DNA from: JBBREP01 sp963716525
GTDB lineage: Bacteria > Actinomycetota > Acidimicrobiia > IMCC26256 > PALSA-610
Assembly (NCBI GenBank): GCA_963716525.1
Contig: OY970315.1
Span: 248,001-312,000 of the forward strand
Reading direction: 5' to 3'
Length of the DNA stretch: 64,000 bases
Each line of letters opens with the position of its first letter. Positions within the stretch are counted from its first letter, which is position 1. A program made the translations under genes and the position numbers. Below, piece after piece: positions 1-7,825 of the stretch. The notes beneath the pieces were generated by a model, which saw only the letters and a program-made list of their open reading frames with translations, was not told where the DNA came from and made no database searches.

Positions 1-1852
1 TGTCCACGCCGAGACCCGGCTCCTTGTCGGCGAAGCTGTTGTTCGCGCCGAGGAACAGGTTGCCGGAGATGTTCGTGAGGTGGCCGCGGTAGGTGAGCCA
101 CGGACCGGCCGGCGAGATGTGGTCGGTGGTGCACTTGCCGACGGCCTTCAGCAGCACCCGCAGGCCGGTGAAGTCGTGACCGTCCCACGCGGCGAACGGT
201 TCGAGCAGCTCCAGCCGGTCGCTGGTCGGGCTCACCGCAATGGCGACCGAAGACGCGTCGGCGGCCGGTGCGACGAATCCCGAGGCTCCGGGGTCGAAGC
301 CGCGTGACGGAAGATCGTCGGCGACCGGCGGCTCGAGCTTCACTGCGCTGCCGTCGGGCGCGGTGAGCGTCTGGCTGGTGAAATCGAAATCGAGCCGCCC
401 GCCGAGCGCGAGCGCCACCACCGTGTCGGGCGAGCCGATGAACGAGAGCGTCTCCTTGTTGCCGTCGTTGCGCGCCGGGAAGTTGCGGTTGAAGCTCGAC
501 ACGATCGTGTTGCGTGTGCCCTTCGGCATGTCGTCGCGCCTCCACTGGCCGATGCACGGCCCGCATGCGTTGGCGAGCACCGTGGCGCCGATCGCCTCGA
601 GGTCGGCGAGCAGGCCGTCGCGCTCGATCGTGGCCCGCACCTGCTCGGAGCCGGGCGTGACGAGCAGCGGCGTCTTCACGTGCAGGCCGCGGGCCGCGGC
701 CTGGCGCGCGATGTGCGCGGCCCGGCCGATGTCCTCGTACGACGAGTTCGTGCACGAGCCGACGAGCGCGGAGCTGATCTCGATCGGGTAGCCCTCCGTG
801 CGAGCGGCCGCGCCGACCTCGGAGATCGGACGGTCGAGGTCGGGCGTGTGCGGGCCGACGAGATGCGGCTCGAGCGCCGAGAGGTCGATCTCGACCACGC
901 GGTCGTAGTAGCGCTCCGGGTCGGCGTCCACGCCGTCGTCGTTGCGCAGCAGCTCGGCGTACTGGTCGGCGAGATCGGCGATCTCCTCGCGGCGGGTTGC
1001 CTTGAGGTACTGCGCACTGTGCAGGTCGTAGTGGAACACCGAGCAGGTGGCGCCGATCTCCGCACCCATGTTGCAGATCGTGGCCTTGCCGGTGGCGCTG
1101 ATCGACTCGGCGCCCGGGCCGAAGTACTCGACGATCGCGCCGGTGCCGCCCTTCACGGTGAGGATGCCGGCGACCTTGAGGATGACGTCTTTCGCCGCGG
1201 TCCAGCCTGACAGCGAGCCGGTGAGGCGCACACCGATGAGCTTCGGCACGCGGGTATTGAACGGCCATCCCGCCATCACGTCGACCGCGTCGGCACCGCC
1301 CACGCCGATCGCGACCATCCCGAGACCGCCCGCGTTGGGCGTGTGCGAGTCGGTGCCGATCATCATGCCGCCGGGGAAGGCGTAGTTCTCCAGCACCACC
1401 TGGTGGATGATGCCGCTGCCCGGCTTCCAGAAACCGATGCCGTATTTCGCCGACACGCTGCGCAGGAAGTCGTAGACCTCGCGGTTCACGTCCAGCGCCA
1501 CCTCGAGGTCCTCCTCCGCGCCGACGCGGGCCTGGATGAGATGGTCGCAGTGCACCGTGGTGGGCACCGCGGTGCTTGGCATGTTCGCGAGCATGAACTG
1601 CAGCAGCGCCATCTGCGCGGTGGCGTCCTGCATGGCAACGCGGTCGGGCCGGTAGTCGCCGTAGTCGGTGCCGCGGCCAAGCCCGATCTTGGCCGGATCG
1701 GCGGCGTGCCCGAACAGCACCTTCTCCGCGAACGTCAGCGGACGGCCGAGTCGGTCGCGCGCGACCTGCGCGCCCGCGGCGAGCCGCTCGTAGGTGGCCT
1801 TCACGAGCTCGGGCGGCGTGTTCGGGCCGATGGTCATCTGCTGCTCAGCCAT
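1..1852 (-). CDS. acn: aconitate hydratase, C-terminal end cut by window
   Basis: Aconitase isomerises citrate to isocitrate via cis-aconitate in the TCA cycle, using a cytosolic [4Fe-4S] cluster. The frame is open from the ATG at 1852 to the window edge (617 codons). The three cluster cysteines are visible: one in GSCTNSSYEDI (about residue 365) and two in CGPCIGQW (about 429 and 432). The swivel domain begins near the window edge (KCTTDHISPAGPW). Spacing matches the mitochondrial-type aconitase better than the IRP1/AcnA type. The start codon overlaps the stop of the upstream GntR gene by 8 nt, so the two are probably translated from one mRNA, which suggests that the regulator controls aconitase. 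The missing end is a window effect, not a truncation. Confidence 0.96.
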   Translation of the reverse strand, partial: MAEQQMTIGPNTPPELVKATYERLAAGAQVARDRLGRPLTFAEKVLFGHAADPAKIGLGRGTDYGDYRPDRVAMQDATAQMALLQFMLANMPSTAVPTTVHCDHLIQARVGAEEDLEVALDVNREVYDFLRSVSAKYGIGFWKPGSGIIHQVVLENYAFPGGMMIGTDSHTPNAGGLGMVAIGVGGADAVDVMAGWPFNTRVPKLIGVRLTGSLSGWTAAKDVILKVAGILTVKGGTGAIVEYFGPGAESISATGKATICNMGAEIGATCSVFHYDLHSAQYLKATRREEIADLADQYAELLRNDDGVDADPERYYDRVVEIDLSALEPHLVGPHTPDLDRPISEVGAAARTEGYPIEISSALVGSCTNSSYEDIGRAAHIARQAAARGLHVKTPLLVTPGSEQVRATIERDGLLADLEAIGATVLANACGPCIGQWRRDDMPKGTRNTIVSSFNRNFPARNDGNKETLSFIGSPDTVVALALGGRLDFDFTSQTLTAPDGSAVKLEPPVADDLPSRGFDPGASGFVAPAADASSVAIAVSPTSDRLELLEPFAAWDGHDFTGLRVLLKAVGKCTTDHISPAGPWLTYRGHLTNISGNLFLGANNSFADKEPGLGVD

Positions 1853-2672
1853 GTCGGGCTCCAGTTTCGGTGGCGGTTTCGAAGGCTAGTGAGGGCAACT
1901 CGATCTCGATCGCGGTGCGCTGCGCCGGGTAGCGGTGCACGGAGAAGATCACGGGTCGGCCGCCGGTATCGCGGGTGGTGCGGCGCGCGGTGAGCAGCGC
2001 CGAACCCTTCTCGATGCCGAGGCGAAGGGCGTCGTCGGCGGTCGCGACGTCGGCGCCGATCTGCTGGACGGCGCGCCCGAGCGCGACACCGCGCAGGGGC
2101 AACAGGTCGTAGAACGTCGCCACTTCCACCTCGGCACGCGAGAGATAGTGACCGAGCTCTCCTGGTACCCACACGGTGACCAGCGCGAACGGCTCGCCGT
2201 CGGCGAGGTTCAACCGCTGCACGCGCAGCACCTCGTGTCCACCCCCGCTCGCTGCGCTCGCGCCCCCAGGGGCGCCTGGACGCTCGCGCCGCTCGCCACG
2301 ACCGGTCGCTCCTCCGTCGCTCCCGACCGCTTGTAGGTCGAGCGCGGCGGCGACGGCGGGCGAGGCAGGCTCGAACGCGAACTCGAGCACCCGCCGCTCG
2401 GGGTGGGCGCCCGCGGCCTCCAGGGCAGCCTCGACGGTGGTGACCCGCCCGAGCGACTGGCGCACCGGGTCGGGCGCGGCGAACCAGCCGCTCCCCCGCC
2501 GGCTCGTCACCAGGCCCTCGGCCCGCAGCTGCTCGAGCGCCCGGCGGACGGTCACCCGGCTCGCCCCGAAGTCGGCGCCGAGCTCGGCCTCCGACGGGAG
2601 CGCCCCGCCCGCGGCCACGTCGCCACGGGCGAGCCGCTCACGCAGGCCGTCGGCCACCTCCAGATACCGCAT
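1845..2672 (-). CDS. GntR-family transcriptional regulator (HutC/UTRA type)
   Basis: A 275-residue regulator with an N-terminal winged helix (residues about 1-70; SRVTVRRALEQLRAEGL is the recognition helix region) and a C-terminal UTRA-like ligand domain. I chose the ATG at 2672 over the in-frame ATG at 2699 because the longer version would put the direct repeats at 2676-2695, a likely operator, inside the coding region. The effector domain carries an odd low-complexity Gly/Arg/Ala insert of about 27 residues just before EVLRVQRLNLADG, where relatives run straight through; it is encoded by a GC-rich, partly palindromic stretch at about 2241-2335. The stop overlaps the aconitase start by 8 nt. 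The ligand is unknown; a TCA or propionate/citrate metabolite is a guess from context. Confidence 0.88.
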   Translation of the reverse strand: MRYLEVADGLRERLARGDVAAGGALPSEAELGADFGASRVTVRRALEQLRAEGLVTSRRGSGWFAAPDPVRQSLGRVTTVEAALEAAGAHPERRVLEFAFEPASPAVAAALDLQAVGSDGGATGRGERRERPGAPGGASAASGGGHEVLRVQRLNLADGEPFALVTVWVPGELGHYLSRAEVEVATFYDLLPLRGVALGRAVQQIGADVATADDALRLGIEKGSALLTARRTTRDTGGRPVIFSVHRYPAQRTAIEIELPSLAFETATETGARHG

Positions 2673-2695
2673 ACGACTTGTATCGTACTTGTATC
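2672..2695. promoter_or_regulatory. probable GntR operator / autoregulatory site
   Basis: Two perfect 9-bp direct repeats ACTTGTATC lie at 2676-2684 and 2687-2695, an 11-bp period, so they face the same side of the helix. Within them TACGA (2672-2676) and TCGTA (2683-2687) form an inverted repeat. The site lies immediately upstream of the regulator's start, as expected for autoregulation of the gntR-acn operon. Binding is inferred from position and symmetry only. Confidence 0.45.
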
Positions 2696-2740
2696 TCATA
2701 ACCTTGACAAGTTGGCGCGGCGAACGGCGGCGCCCCCGAG

Positions 2741-2786
2741 CGTGGTACTGCGTCTGTCAGCCATAGCTGACAAACGCAGTACCACG
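2741..2786. repeat. 46-bp near-perfect palindrome between divergent genes
   Basis: Left arm 2741-2762 and right arm 2765-2786 are reverse complements except for one internal mismatch and one next to the 2-nt loop; the arms begin CGTGGTACTGCGT. It sits between the divergent gntR and sigma-factor genes. Size and build match the other palindromes at 6391, 10010, 21731, 48093 and 62468, although the sequence differs. It could be a regulator-binding site, a transcript hairpin or a non-autonomous palindromic element. Confidence 0.8.
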
Positions 2787-2818
2787 AACCGACCCCCAGT
2801 CCGCGGGGAAGATGGCAT

Positions 2819-3433
2819 GTGCAGGAAGTGCCGGAAGCGCCGGACTGCGACATCGTCTCGGCGTCGCTCGCCGAGCCGGCGCGCTTCGGTGAGCTGTTCG
2901 ATCGCCACGCCACCGTGCTGCACCGCTACATCGTGCGGCGCATCGGCCCAGCCGATGCGGACGCGCTCGTGGGCGAGACGTTCCGCATCGCGTTCGAGCG
3001 GCGCGCCTCCTACGACTGCGGACGGCCATGCGCCCGGCCGTGGCTGTACGGCATCGCGACGAATCTCGTGGCCAAGCACCGGCGCAGCGAGGGGCGACGC
3101 ATCCGCGCCGTCGCCCGCCTCGCCGCGGCCCGCGACGATTCGCCGGGCGAGTTCGCCGATGCCGTCGCCGCGGGTGTCGACGCGGCGCGGCGCTGGGCCG
3201 CAGTCGCCGACGCGGTCACGTCGCTTCCCCAACCCGAGCGCGACGCGCTCGTGCTGCACGTGTGGGAGGGGCTCGCGTACGACGACATCGCAGCCGCGCT
3301 CGGCGTGCCCATCGGCACGGTTCGGTCACGACTCAACCGCGCCCGGAAGCGCCTGCGCGAACTCGACGACGCGAGCGGAGAAGAACACGACGACGACATC
3401 CACGGTCGCAGTTCTGGAAGGATCGAGTCGTGA
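2819..3433 (+). CDS. RNA polymerase sigma factor, sigma-70 family, ECF-like
   Basis: A 204-residue sigma factor with a GTG start. Region 2 spans about residues 24-70 (LFDRHATVLHRYIVRRIG, then GETFRIAFERR). Region 4 spans about 138-185, with the helix-turn-helix YDDIAAALGVPIGTVRSRL followed by NRARKRLREL. There is no region 1.1 or 3, as expected for extracytoplasmic-function type factors, which direct RNA polymerase to a small regulon. The stop overlaps the start of the next gene as GTGA, so the pair is translationally coupled. No classical membrane-spanning anti-sigma gene follows; the partner position is occupied by a VOC-domain protein with an extra tail, which may be the regulator or a sigma-controlled enzyme. 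Confidence 0.92.
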   Translation: MQEVPEAPDCDIVSASLAEPARFGELFDRHATVLHRYIVRRIGPADADALVGETFRIAFERRASYDCGRPCARPWLYGIATNLVAKHRRSEGRRIRAVARLAAARDDSPGEFADAVAAGVDAARRWAAVADAVTSLPQPERDALVLHVWEGLAYDDIAAALGVPIGTVRSRLNRARKRLRELDDASGEEHDDDIHGRSSGRIES

Positions 3434-4005
3434 GCGACGACTTCGAGCGGCTGCGACCCGACCGCGTCGAGCCCGACGACCCGGGCGACCCCGCGGTCTA
3501 CTCCCGAGTGAAGGAGCAGCTCATGACCTCGATCGACCAGCACGCCGTGCCCGCAGGGACGATGACGACGCCCGACATCTATCCACGCCTTGCCTACAAC
3601 GACGAGCTCGCCGCAGTCGACTACCTCACGCGCGTCTTCCAGTTCGCCGAACAGCGCGAGTCCCGTATGGAGTTCGATGGGCACTACCTGTGCTGGCTGC
3701 GGATGGGCACCGGCATCGTGATGCTCGGTCACGCGAACGCCGATGTGCACCGCATCCATAGCCCGGCCGACGTCGGCCTCACCACGGTGATCATGCACGT
3801 GTACGTGCACGACGTCGACGCGCACTACGCCCACGCCGTCACCGAGGGCGCCGACGTCACGATGGAGTTGCGGGACGCGTTCTACGGCGAGCGGCTCTAC
3901 GAGGCAACCGACCCCGAAGGCCACCGCTGGCACTTCGGCGAGCGCTACGACGACATCCGCGCCCGCGGCGGGCGCACGCCCGACCCCGAGGATCCGCCGG
4001 CGTGA
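3430..4005 (+). CDS. VOC (glyoxalase-fold) protein with acidic N-terminal tail, coupled to sigma factor
   Basis: A 191-residue protein starting at the GTG that overlaps the sigma-factor stop. Residues about 50-175 form a glyoxalase/bleomycin-resistance (VOC) module of the PhnB-like kind: IYPRLAYNDELAAVDYL at the start of the domain and a C-terminal EATDPEGHRWHFGER strand. The first ~35 residues (DDFERLRPDRVEPDDPGDP) are acidic and proline-rich and are not part of the VOC fold; they resemble the cytoplasmic N-terminus of small proteins encoded next to ECF sigma genes. Substrate unknown. Either it is an enzyme controlled by the sigma factor, or the tail binds the sigma factor and the VOC domain senses a ligand. 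The second idea is inference. Confidence 0.8.
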   Translation: MSDDFERLRPDRVEPDDPGDPAVYSRVKEQLMTSIDQHAVPAGTMTTPDIYPRLAYNDELAAVDYLTRVFQFAEQRESRMEFDGHYLCWLRMGTGIVMLGHANADVHRIHSPADVGLTTVIMHVYVHDVDAHYAHAVTEGADVTMELRDAFYGERLYEATDPEGHRWHFGERYDDIRARGGRTPDPEDPPA

Positions 4006-4232
4006 TCACCGGCCTCGCGCATCAAGACTGCGGCGCCCGCCGTACCGCAACGCTCAGCAATAGCACTCGATCCGGTGATCGTCGACTGGGAACTGACTGA
4101 ACCGACGGACGCGGCTTCCCGGGCCCGTGACCTCCTGGCCCACGTGCGCCTTGCCGTTGAACAGGACCTGCGAGTGGTTCACCGACACGCCCAGGTACCA
4201 GTAGCCGATCGCTGCGGGGCTGGGCCGGAAGC

Positions 4233-4264
4233 CATCGGCCCATCGGCCCATCGGCCCATCGGCT
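4233..4264. repeat. 4 x 8-bp tandem repeat (CATCGGCC)
   Basis: Three exact copies of CATCGGCC (4233-4256) and a fourth ending in T (4257-4264) run right up to the stop codon of the molybdoenzyme gene on the minus strand. The wider stretch 4006-4232 contains short ORFs on both strands, none with recognisable domains, and I call no gene in it. Confidence 0.85.
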
Positions 4265-4870
4265 TCAGGAGAAGCGCTGCTCGCGGAACGGGTCGCCGTA
4301 GGAGTGGTAACCGTTCTGCTCCCAGAACCCGGCCTGGTCGGTGGCGCGCAGCTCGATGCCCTCGAGCCACTTCGCCGACTTCCAGAAGTAGAGGTGCGGG
4401 ATCACCATGCGCACCGGTCCGCCGTGCTCGGGTTCGAGCGCCACGCCGTCGTGCTCCCACGCCACGAGCACGTCGTCGCGCATGCAGTCGGCCAGGGGCA
4501 CGTTGGTGGTGTAGCCGTACGCGGCATGCTCGAGCACGAAGCGGGCAGTGGGCAGCACACCGCAGGAACCCACGACGTCGGCGAACCGCGCGCCCTTCCA
4601 GCGCATGTCGAGCTTCGTCCACTTCGTGACGCAGTGGATGTCGACCGTCTCCTCGATGGCACCGAACGCCACGAGATCGGCGAACGTGAACGTGGTGGGC
4701 CGCTCCACCTCACCGAACACGCGCAGCTGGAACTGGTCGCGCGTGATGTCGGGCACGTCGCCCACGTGCAGCACCGGGTAGCGCTCGGTGTGGTACTGAC
4801 CGGGCGGCAGGCGCGCGGGATCGGTGCCCTGCTCGAGCAGCTGGCGGCGGTTGCGCTCGAAGAAGCTCAT
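4265..4870 (-). CDS. sulfite-oxidase-like molybdopterin oxidoreductase
   Basis: A 201-residue protein of the sulfite oxidase/YedY molybdopterin-binding fold, starting at the ATG at 4870 that overlaps the Rrf2 gene's stop (ATGA). The molybdenum-coordinating cysteine is Cys80 in DIHCVTKW. YGYTTNVPLADCMRDDVLVA and GGPVRMVIPHLYFWKSAKW are typical cofactor-pocket segments. There is no TAT or Sec signal and no C-terminal dimerisation domain, so it is a short cytoplasmic member. Together with the Rrf2 regulator and the divergent TauE-type exporter it suggests handling of sulfite or a related sulfur oxyanion, though short members of this family have no firmly assigned substrate. Confidence 0.85.
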   Translation of the reverse strand: MSFFERNRRQLLEQGTDPARLPPGQYHTERYPVLHVGDVPDITRDQFQLRVFGEVERPTTFTFADLVAFGAIEETVDIHCVTKWTKLDMRWKGARFADVVGSCGVLPTARFVLEHAAYGYTTNVPLADCMRDDVLVAWEHDGVALEPEHGGPVRMVIPHLYFWKSAKWLEGIELRATDQAGFWEQNGYHSYGDPFREQRFS

Positions 4871-5307
4871 GGCTCCACCAGCAAACGCCGCACCGGCTTC
4901 GGAAGTTCCCCACTCGCGATGTCGGCGAGCGTCACGTGGTCGAGCACCGATCGCAGGCTCGCCCGCATCGCCACCCACACGTCGGCGAGCGCGGCCGCCG
5001 CGCCCTCGTAGTGGAGCTGGTCGGGGCGGATCCCCTGGATCGCGGCGAGCGGCCCTTCGACGGCCCGGATCACGTCGGCCACGCTCACCTGCTCGGGCGG
5101 CACCGCAAGGAGGTAGCCACCCTCGGCGCCCCGCTGCGTGCGGACGATGCCGGCCCGGCGTAGCTCCCGCAGGATGTTCTCGAGGAAGTTGAGCGGGATG
5201 TGTTGGGCGGTGGCGATGGCCTCCCCCTTCACCGGCATGCCCGGCTCGGCCGCGGCGAGCTCGGCTCCCGCCCGCACTGCGTAGTCGGCTTTCGCAGTGA
5301 TCCGCAC
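4867..5307 (-). CDS. Rrf2-family transcriptional regulator lacking Fe-S cysteines
   Basis: A 146-residue Rrf2 protein with a GTG start at 5307. The winged helix is clear: TAKADYAVRAGAELA at the N-terminus, then FLENILRELRRAGIVRTQRG and GGYLLAVPPEQVSVADVIRA. It has no cysteine at all, so unlike IscR, NsrR or RsrR it cannot ligate an iron-sulfur cluster; it is closer in kind to CymR, which responds to sulfur status through a partner protein. It is translationally coupled to the molybdoenzyme gene and divergent from the TauE permease, with a candidate operator between. A role in sulfur-compound control is inferred. Confidence 0.9.
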   Translation of the reverse strand: MRITAKADYAVRAGAELAAAEPGMPVKGEAIATAQHIPLNFLENILRELRRAGIVRTQRGAEGGYLLAVPPEQVSVADVIRAVEGPLAAIQGIRPDQLHYEGAAAALADVWVAMRASLRSVLDHVTLADIASGELPKPVRRLLVEP

Positions 5308-5320
5308 GTCACATCCTCGC

Positions 5321-5347
5321 GCTTGTCGACCAAAGGGGTTGACAAGC
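5321..5347. promoter_or_regulatory. inverted repeat between rrf2 and tauE, candidate Rrf2 operator
   Basis: GCTTGTCGACC (5321-5331) and GGTTGACAAGC (5337-5347) are inverted with a 5-bp spacer and one mismatch. Further related half-sites (TTGTCTAC, TTTGTCGAC, GTTGACTTT) follow in the relatively AT-rich stretch up to 5395. Position between divergent genes and symmetry suggest that Rrf2 controls both directions. Confidence 0.55.
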
Positions 5348-5415
5348 GCCGGCCCGTCATTGTCTACTTTGTCGACTACTTCAGTTGACTTTTTCGGACG
5401 CCGAGGTACACGGAC

Positions 5416-6330
5416 GTGCACATCAACTTCGCCATCACGATCGCCGGCCTGATCGCCGGTTTCGTGATCGGGCTCACCGGCGTCGGCGGCGGCGCGCTGC
5501 TCACACCGCTGCTCATCATGCTCAACGTCAACCCGCTCGCGGCGGTGTCCACCGACATCGTCGCCTCGCTCGTGCTGAAGCCGATCGGCGGCGCGGTGCA
5601 CCTGCGCCAGCGCACCGTCAACACTAGGCTCGTCGCCTGGTTGAGCGTGGGGTCGATGCCCGCGGCGCTCGCCGGCGTCTACACGATCACGCACATCGGC
5701 GGCGACGTCGACACGCATGTGAAGCAGATTCTCGGCTGGGTGCTGATCGTGGCCGCCGCCGCGATGGTCGCCAAGTCGATCGTGAGCGCACGGCGGCCGA
5801 GCGAGACGGCCAAGCCGGGCACGCTCGCAGTGAAGGTGCTGCCGACGATGGCGATCGGCGTGGTCGGCGGCTTCATCGTGGGCCTCACCTCCGTCGGCTC
5901 GGGCTCGCTGATGGTGGTGCTGCTGATGGTGCTCTACCCGCGCATCTCGACCCGTGAGCTCGTGGGCACCGACCTCGTGCAGGCCATCCCGCTGATCGGT
6001 GCGGCCACCGTGGGCATTTCGCTCTGGGGCCATTTCCAGTTCGCGACCACGAGCTCACTGCTCATCGGCGCCATCCCGGCCGTCTACTTCGGCGCCCGCA
6101 TGTCGGCGAAGGCGAACGACGCCTACATCCGGCCGGTGATCATCATGGCCCTCGTGTTCTCGGCGCTGAAGGTGCTCGACGTGTCGACCACCATGCTCGA
6201 GGTGGTGCTGGTGGTGTGCGCGGTGCCGCTGCTGGGCGAGATCGTGCGGGTGGCACGCGGTGACCTCGCGGCGCACCGCGCCGCGCCGGCGCCGCCCGCC
6301 GACGCCGAGATGGCCCTCGCCGAAGCCTGA
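5416..6330 (+). CDS. TauE/SafE-family sulfite/anion exporter
   Basis: A 304-residue polytopic inner-membrane protein (about 8 hydrophobic segments) of the TauE/SafE family, which exports sulfite, sulfoacetate or similar small anions. The two internally homologous halves each carry the glycine-rich signature: GLTGVGGGALLTPLLI near residue 18 and GLTSVGSGSLMVVLL near residue 160. A hydrophilic loop at about 115-130 separates them. Starts at a GTG at 5416. It is divergent from the rrf2-molybdoenzyme pair and probably shares its operator. The charged tail after residue 290 is not conserved in the family. Confidence 0.9.
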   Translation: MHINFAITIAGLIAGFVIGLTGVGGGALLTPLLIMLNVNPLAAVSTDIVASLVLKPIGGAVHLRQRTVNTRLVAWLSVGSMPAALAGVYTITHIGGDVDTHVKQILGWVLIVAAAAMVAKSIVSARRPSETAKPGTLAVKVLPTMAIGVVGGFIVGLTSVGSGSLMVVLLMVLYPRISTRELVGTDLVQAIPLIGAATVGISLWGHFQFATTSSLLIGAIPAVYFGARMSAKANDAYIRPVIIMALVFSALKVLDVSTTMLEVVLVVCAVPLLGEIVRVARGDLAAHRAAPAPPADAEMALAEA

Positions 6331-6390
6331 CACCCACCGTCCCAGCGCCGGCACGGCGGTCACGGACGACCACCAGATCCACCAGACCCA

Positions 6391-6434
6391 CATGCGTCGT
6401 TTGGGTACCAAATAGCGGTCCCAAACGACGCATG
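6391..6434. repeat. 44-bp palindromic element, copy 1
   Basis: The 15-nt arm CATGCGTCGTTTGGG (6391-6405) is repeated as a perfect inverse at 6420-6434, around a 14-nt centre that can add a short ACC/GGT pair. An identical 44-bp copy lies at 10010-10053. This copy sits 60 nt downstream of the tauE stop. There is no T-tract after either arm, so a classical intrinsic terminator is unlikely. Confidence 0.9.
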
Positions 6435-6562
6435 CGCGCGTGAGGGGCGCTTGCTCGCTCCCTGGGGTCCGTCACACTTGCAGTCCGGTCGAGTCCCGCG
6501 CGTCGTAGCGGGTCGCTCTGCGACGCTGTGCGACGGCCCTGGACGTGCGTAGCGTGCGGTGG

Positions 6563-7264
6563 ATGACGGATCTGCTCTACCTGCGCGATGCGTACCTGCG
6601 CGAGTTCGATGCGACCGTCGTCGATGCCGGCGACGGGCGCATCGCGCTCGACCGCACAGCGTTCTATCCGACCGGTGGCGGCCAACCGCACGACGCCGGC
6701 ACGCTGTGCGGTGCCGCGGTCACCGACGTTCGCAAGGAGGGCGACGTCGTGTGGCACTCGGTCGACGGTCCGCTGCCCGCGATCGGTGCGGGTGCCCACG
6801 GCGAGATCGACTGGTCGCGCCGCCATCAGCTCATGCGCACCCACAGCGCGCTGCACGTGCTGTGCGGCGTGATCTGGAACGCGTGGGGGAAGCCCGTGAC
6901 GGGCGGCAACATGGAGCCGCTCGAGGCCCGGATGGACTTCGAGTTCGATCCCCTTCCGGAAGGCTTCGCGGCGCGGGTGGAGCAGCTCGTCAACGCGGAG
7001 ATCACCGCCGACCGCCCGATCAAGATCTCGTTCCTGCCGCGCGACGCCGCGCTCGCCGACGAGGATCTGATCCGCACCAAGGTGAACCTCGTGCCCGAGT
7101 CGGTGCGCGAGCTGCGCGTCGTCGACATCGTCGGTCTCGACAAGCAGGCCGACGGCGGCACGCACGTCCGCTCGACCGCCGAGATCGGCCGGTTCGAGGT
7201 CGTGAAGACCGAGTCGAAGGGCAAAGGCAACAAGCGCCTCCGCATCCGCCTCCACGACGACTAG
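6563..7264 (+). CDS. alaX: AlaX-type alanyl-tRNA editing protein
   Basis: A 233-residue free-standing homologue of the AlaRS editing domain, which deacylates Ser- or Gly-tRNA(Ala) in trans. The N-terminal beta-barrel (FYPTGGGQPHD) is followed by the catalytic zinc motif HSALH in RTHSALHVLCG and the second metal-site segment QADGGTHVRSTAEIG. The residue before GGTH is Asp where AlaRS and many AlaX have Cys, a variant seen within AlaX proteins. The C-terminus (ESKGKGNKRLRIRL) is typical. I chose the ATG at 6563; an in-frame start at 6545 adds six residues. The gene stands alone. Confidence 0.9.
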   Translation: MTDLLYLRDAYLREFDATVVDAGDGRIALDRTAFYPTGGGQPHDAGTLCGAAVTDVRKEGDVVWHSVDGPLPAIGAGAHGEIDWSRRHQLMRTHSALHVLCGVIWNAWGKPVTGGNMEPLEARMDFEFDPLPEGFAARVEQLVNAEITADRPIKISFLPRDAALADEDLIRTKVNLVPESVRELRVVDIVGLDKQADGGTHVRSTAEIGRFEVVKTESKGKGNKRLRIRLHDD

Positions 7265-7330
7265 TGGTGGGTCGGACTCATCCCGATCGCAGCACGGCGC
7301 TGAGAATGACGCTGCCACGGCAGGGTTCCG

Positions 7331-7825
7331 TCAAAGCGACTTCGACCCGATGTCGCGGTACATCTCGATCTCGGTTGCGCCCTCGCGGTCGCGGTCAACG
7401 CTCTCGCCGGTCGGGTAGAAGCCATGGCGAAGGTAGAGGCGCTCTGCGGCCCCGTTGCCAGCGGTGACGTGCAGCCGTATACCGGCGAATTGCTCGTTCT
7501 CGGCCCAATCGAGCGCCGTGGCGATCAGCTCGTGCGCGACACCGGTCCTCCGCACGTCGGGATCGACCCACATGCCGACGAGCCAGGCGAACTCGTCGCC
7601 CGTTGCGTCGCGCACGATCGCTACCATGCCGATAGGCCTAGCGTCAGAGGCGACGAAGTGCGCGTTGCTGGCGCTTGCAAGGCGAGCAGCCCATTCCTCG
7701 GTGGTGAGGGATGCCTCTCGCTCATAGGTCGATCCGAAGGCTTCCGGAGCGTCGAGCAGCGCGCGTAGCCGGAGCGCACGAACCTCTTCGAGGTCGGCAA
7801 CACCGACTCGCCTCACCTTCGCCAT
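7331..7825 (-). CDS. GNAT-family N-acetyltransferase
   Basis: A 164-residue acetyl-CoA-dependent acetyltransferase (start ATG 7825; an upstream in-frame ATG at 7861 is less likely). The acetyl-CoA pyrophosphate loop lies in VGMWVDPDVRRTGVAHELI at about residues 80-98, and the C-terminal motif B is NGAAERLYLRHGFYPTGE. LRALLDAPEAFGSTYERE near residue 25 is shared by a common subgroup of uncharacterised GNATs. The substrate cannot be read from sequence. It is a single-gene unit facing the AlaX gene convergently. Confidence 0.88.
   Translation of the reverse strand: MAKVRRVGVADLEEVRALRLRALLDAPEAFGSTYEREASLTTEEWAARLASASNAHFVASDARPIGMVAIVRDATGDEFAWLVGMWVDPDVRRTGVAHELIATALDWAENEQFAGIRLHVTAGNGAAERLYLRHGFYPTGESVDRDREGATEIEMYRDIGSKSL

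Noticed and set aside
4022..4251. Minus-strand short ORFs ending ...DDHRIECYC
   Set aside because: The fragment GYWYLGVSVNHSQVLFNGKA looks somewhat protein-like, but there is no start signal, no family and the frame dissolves in the 8-bp repeat; too weak to call.
6440..6545. Possible tRNA (GGTCGAGTCCCGC looks like a T-arm)
   Set aside because: No acceptor stem, D-arm or anticodon arm can be folded around it.
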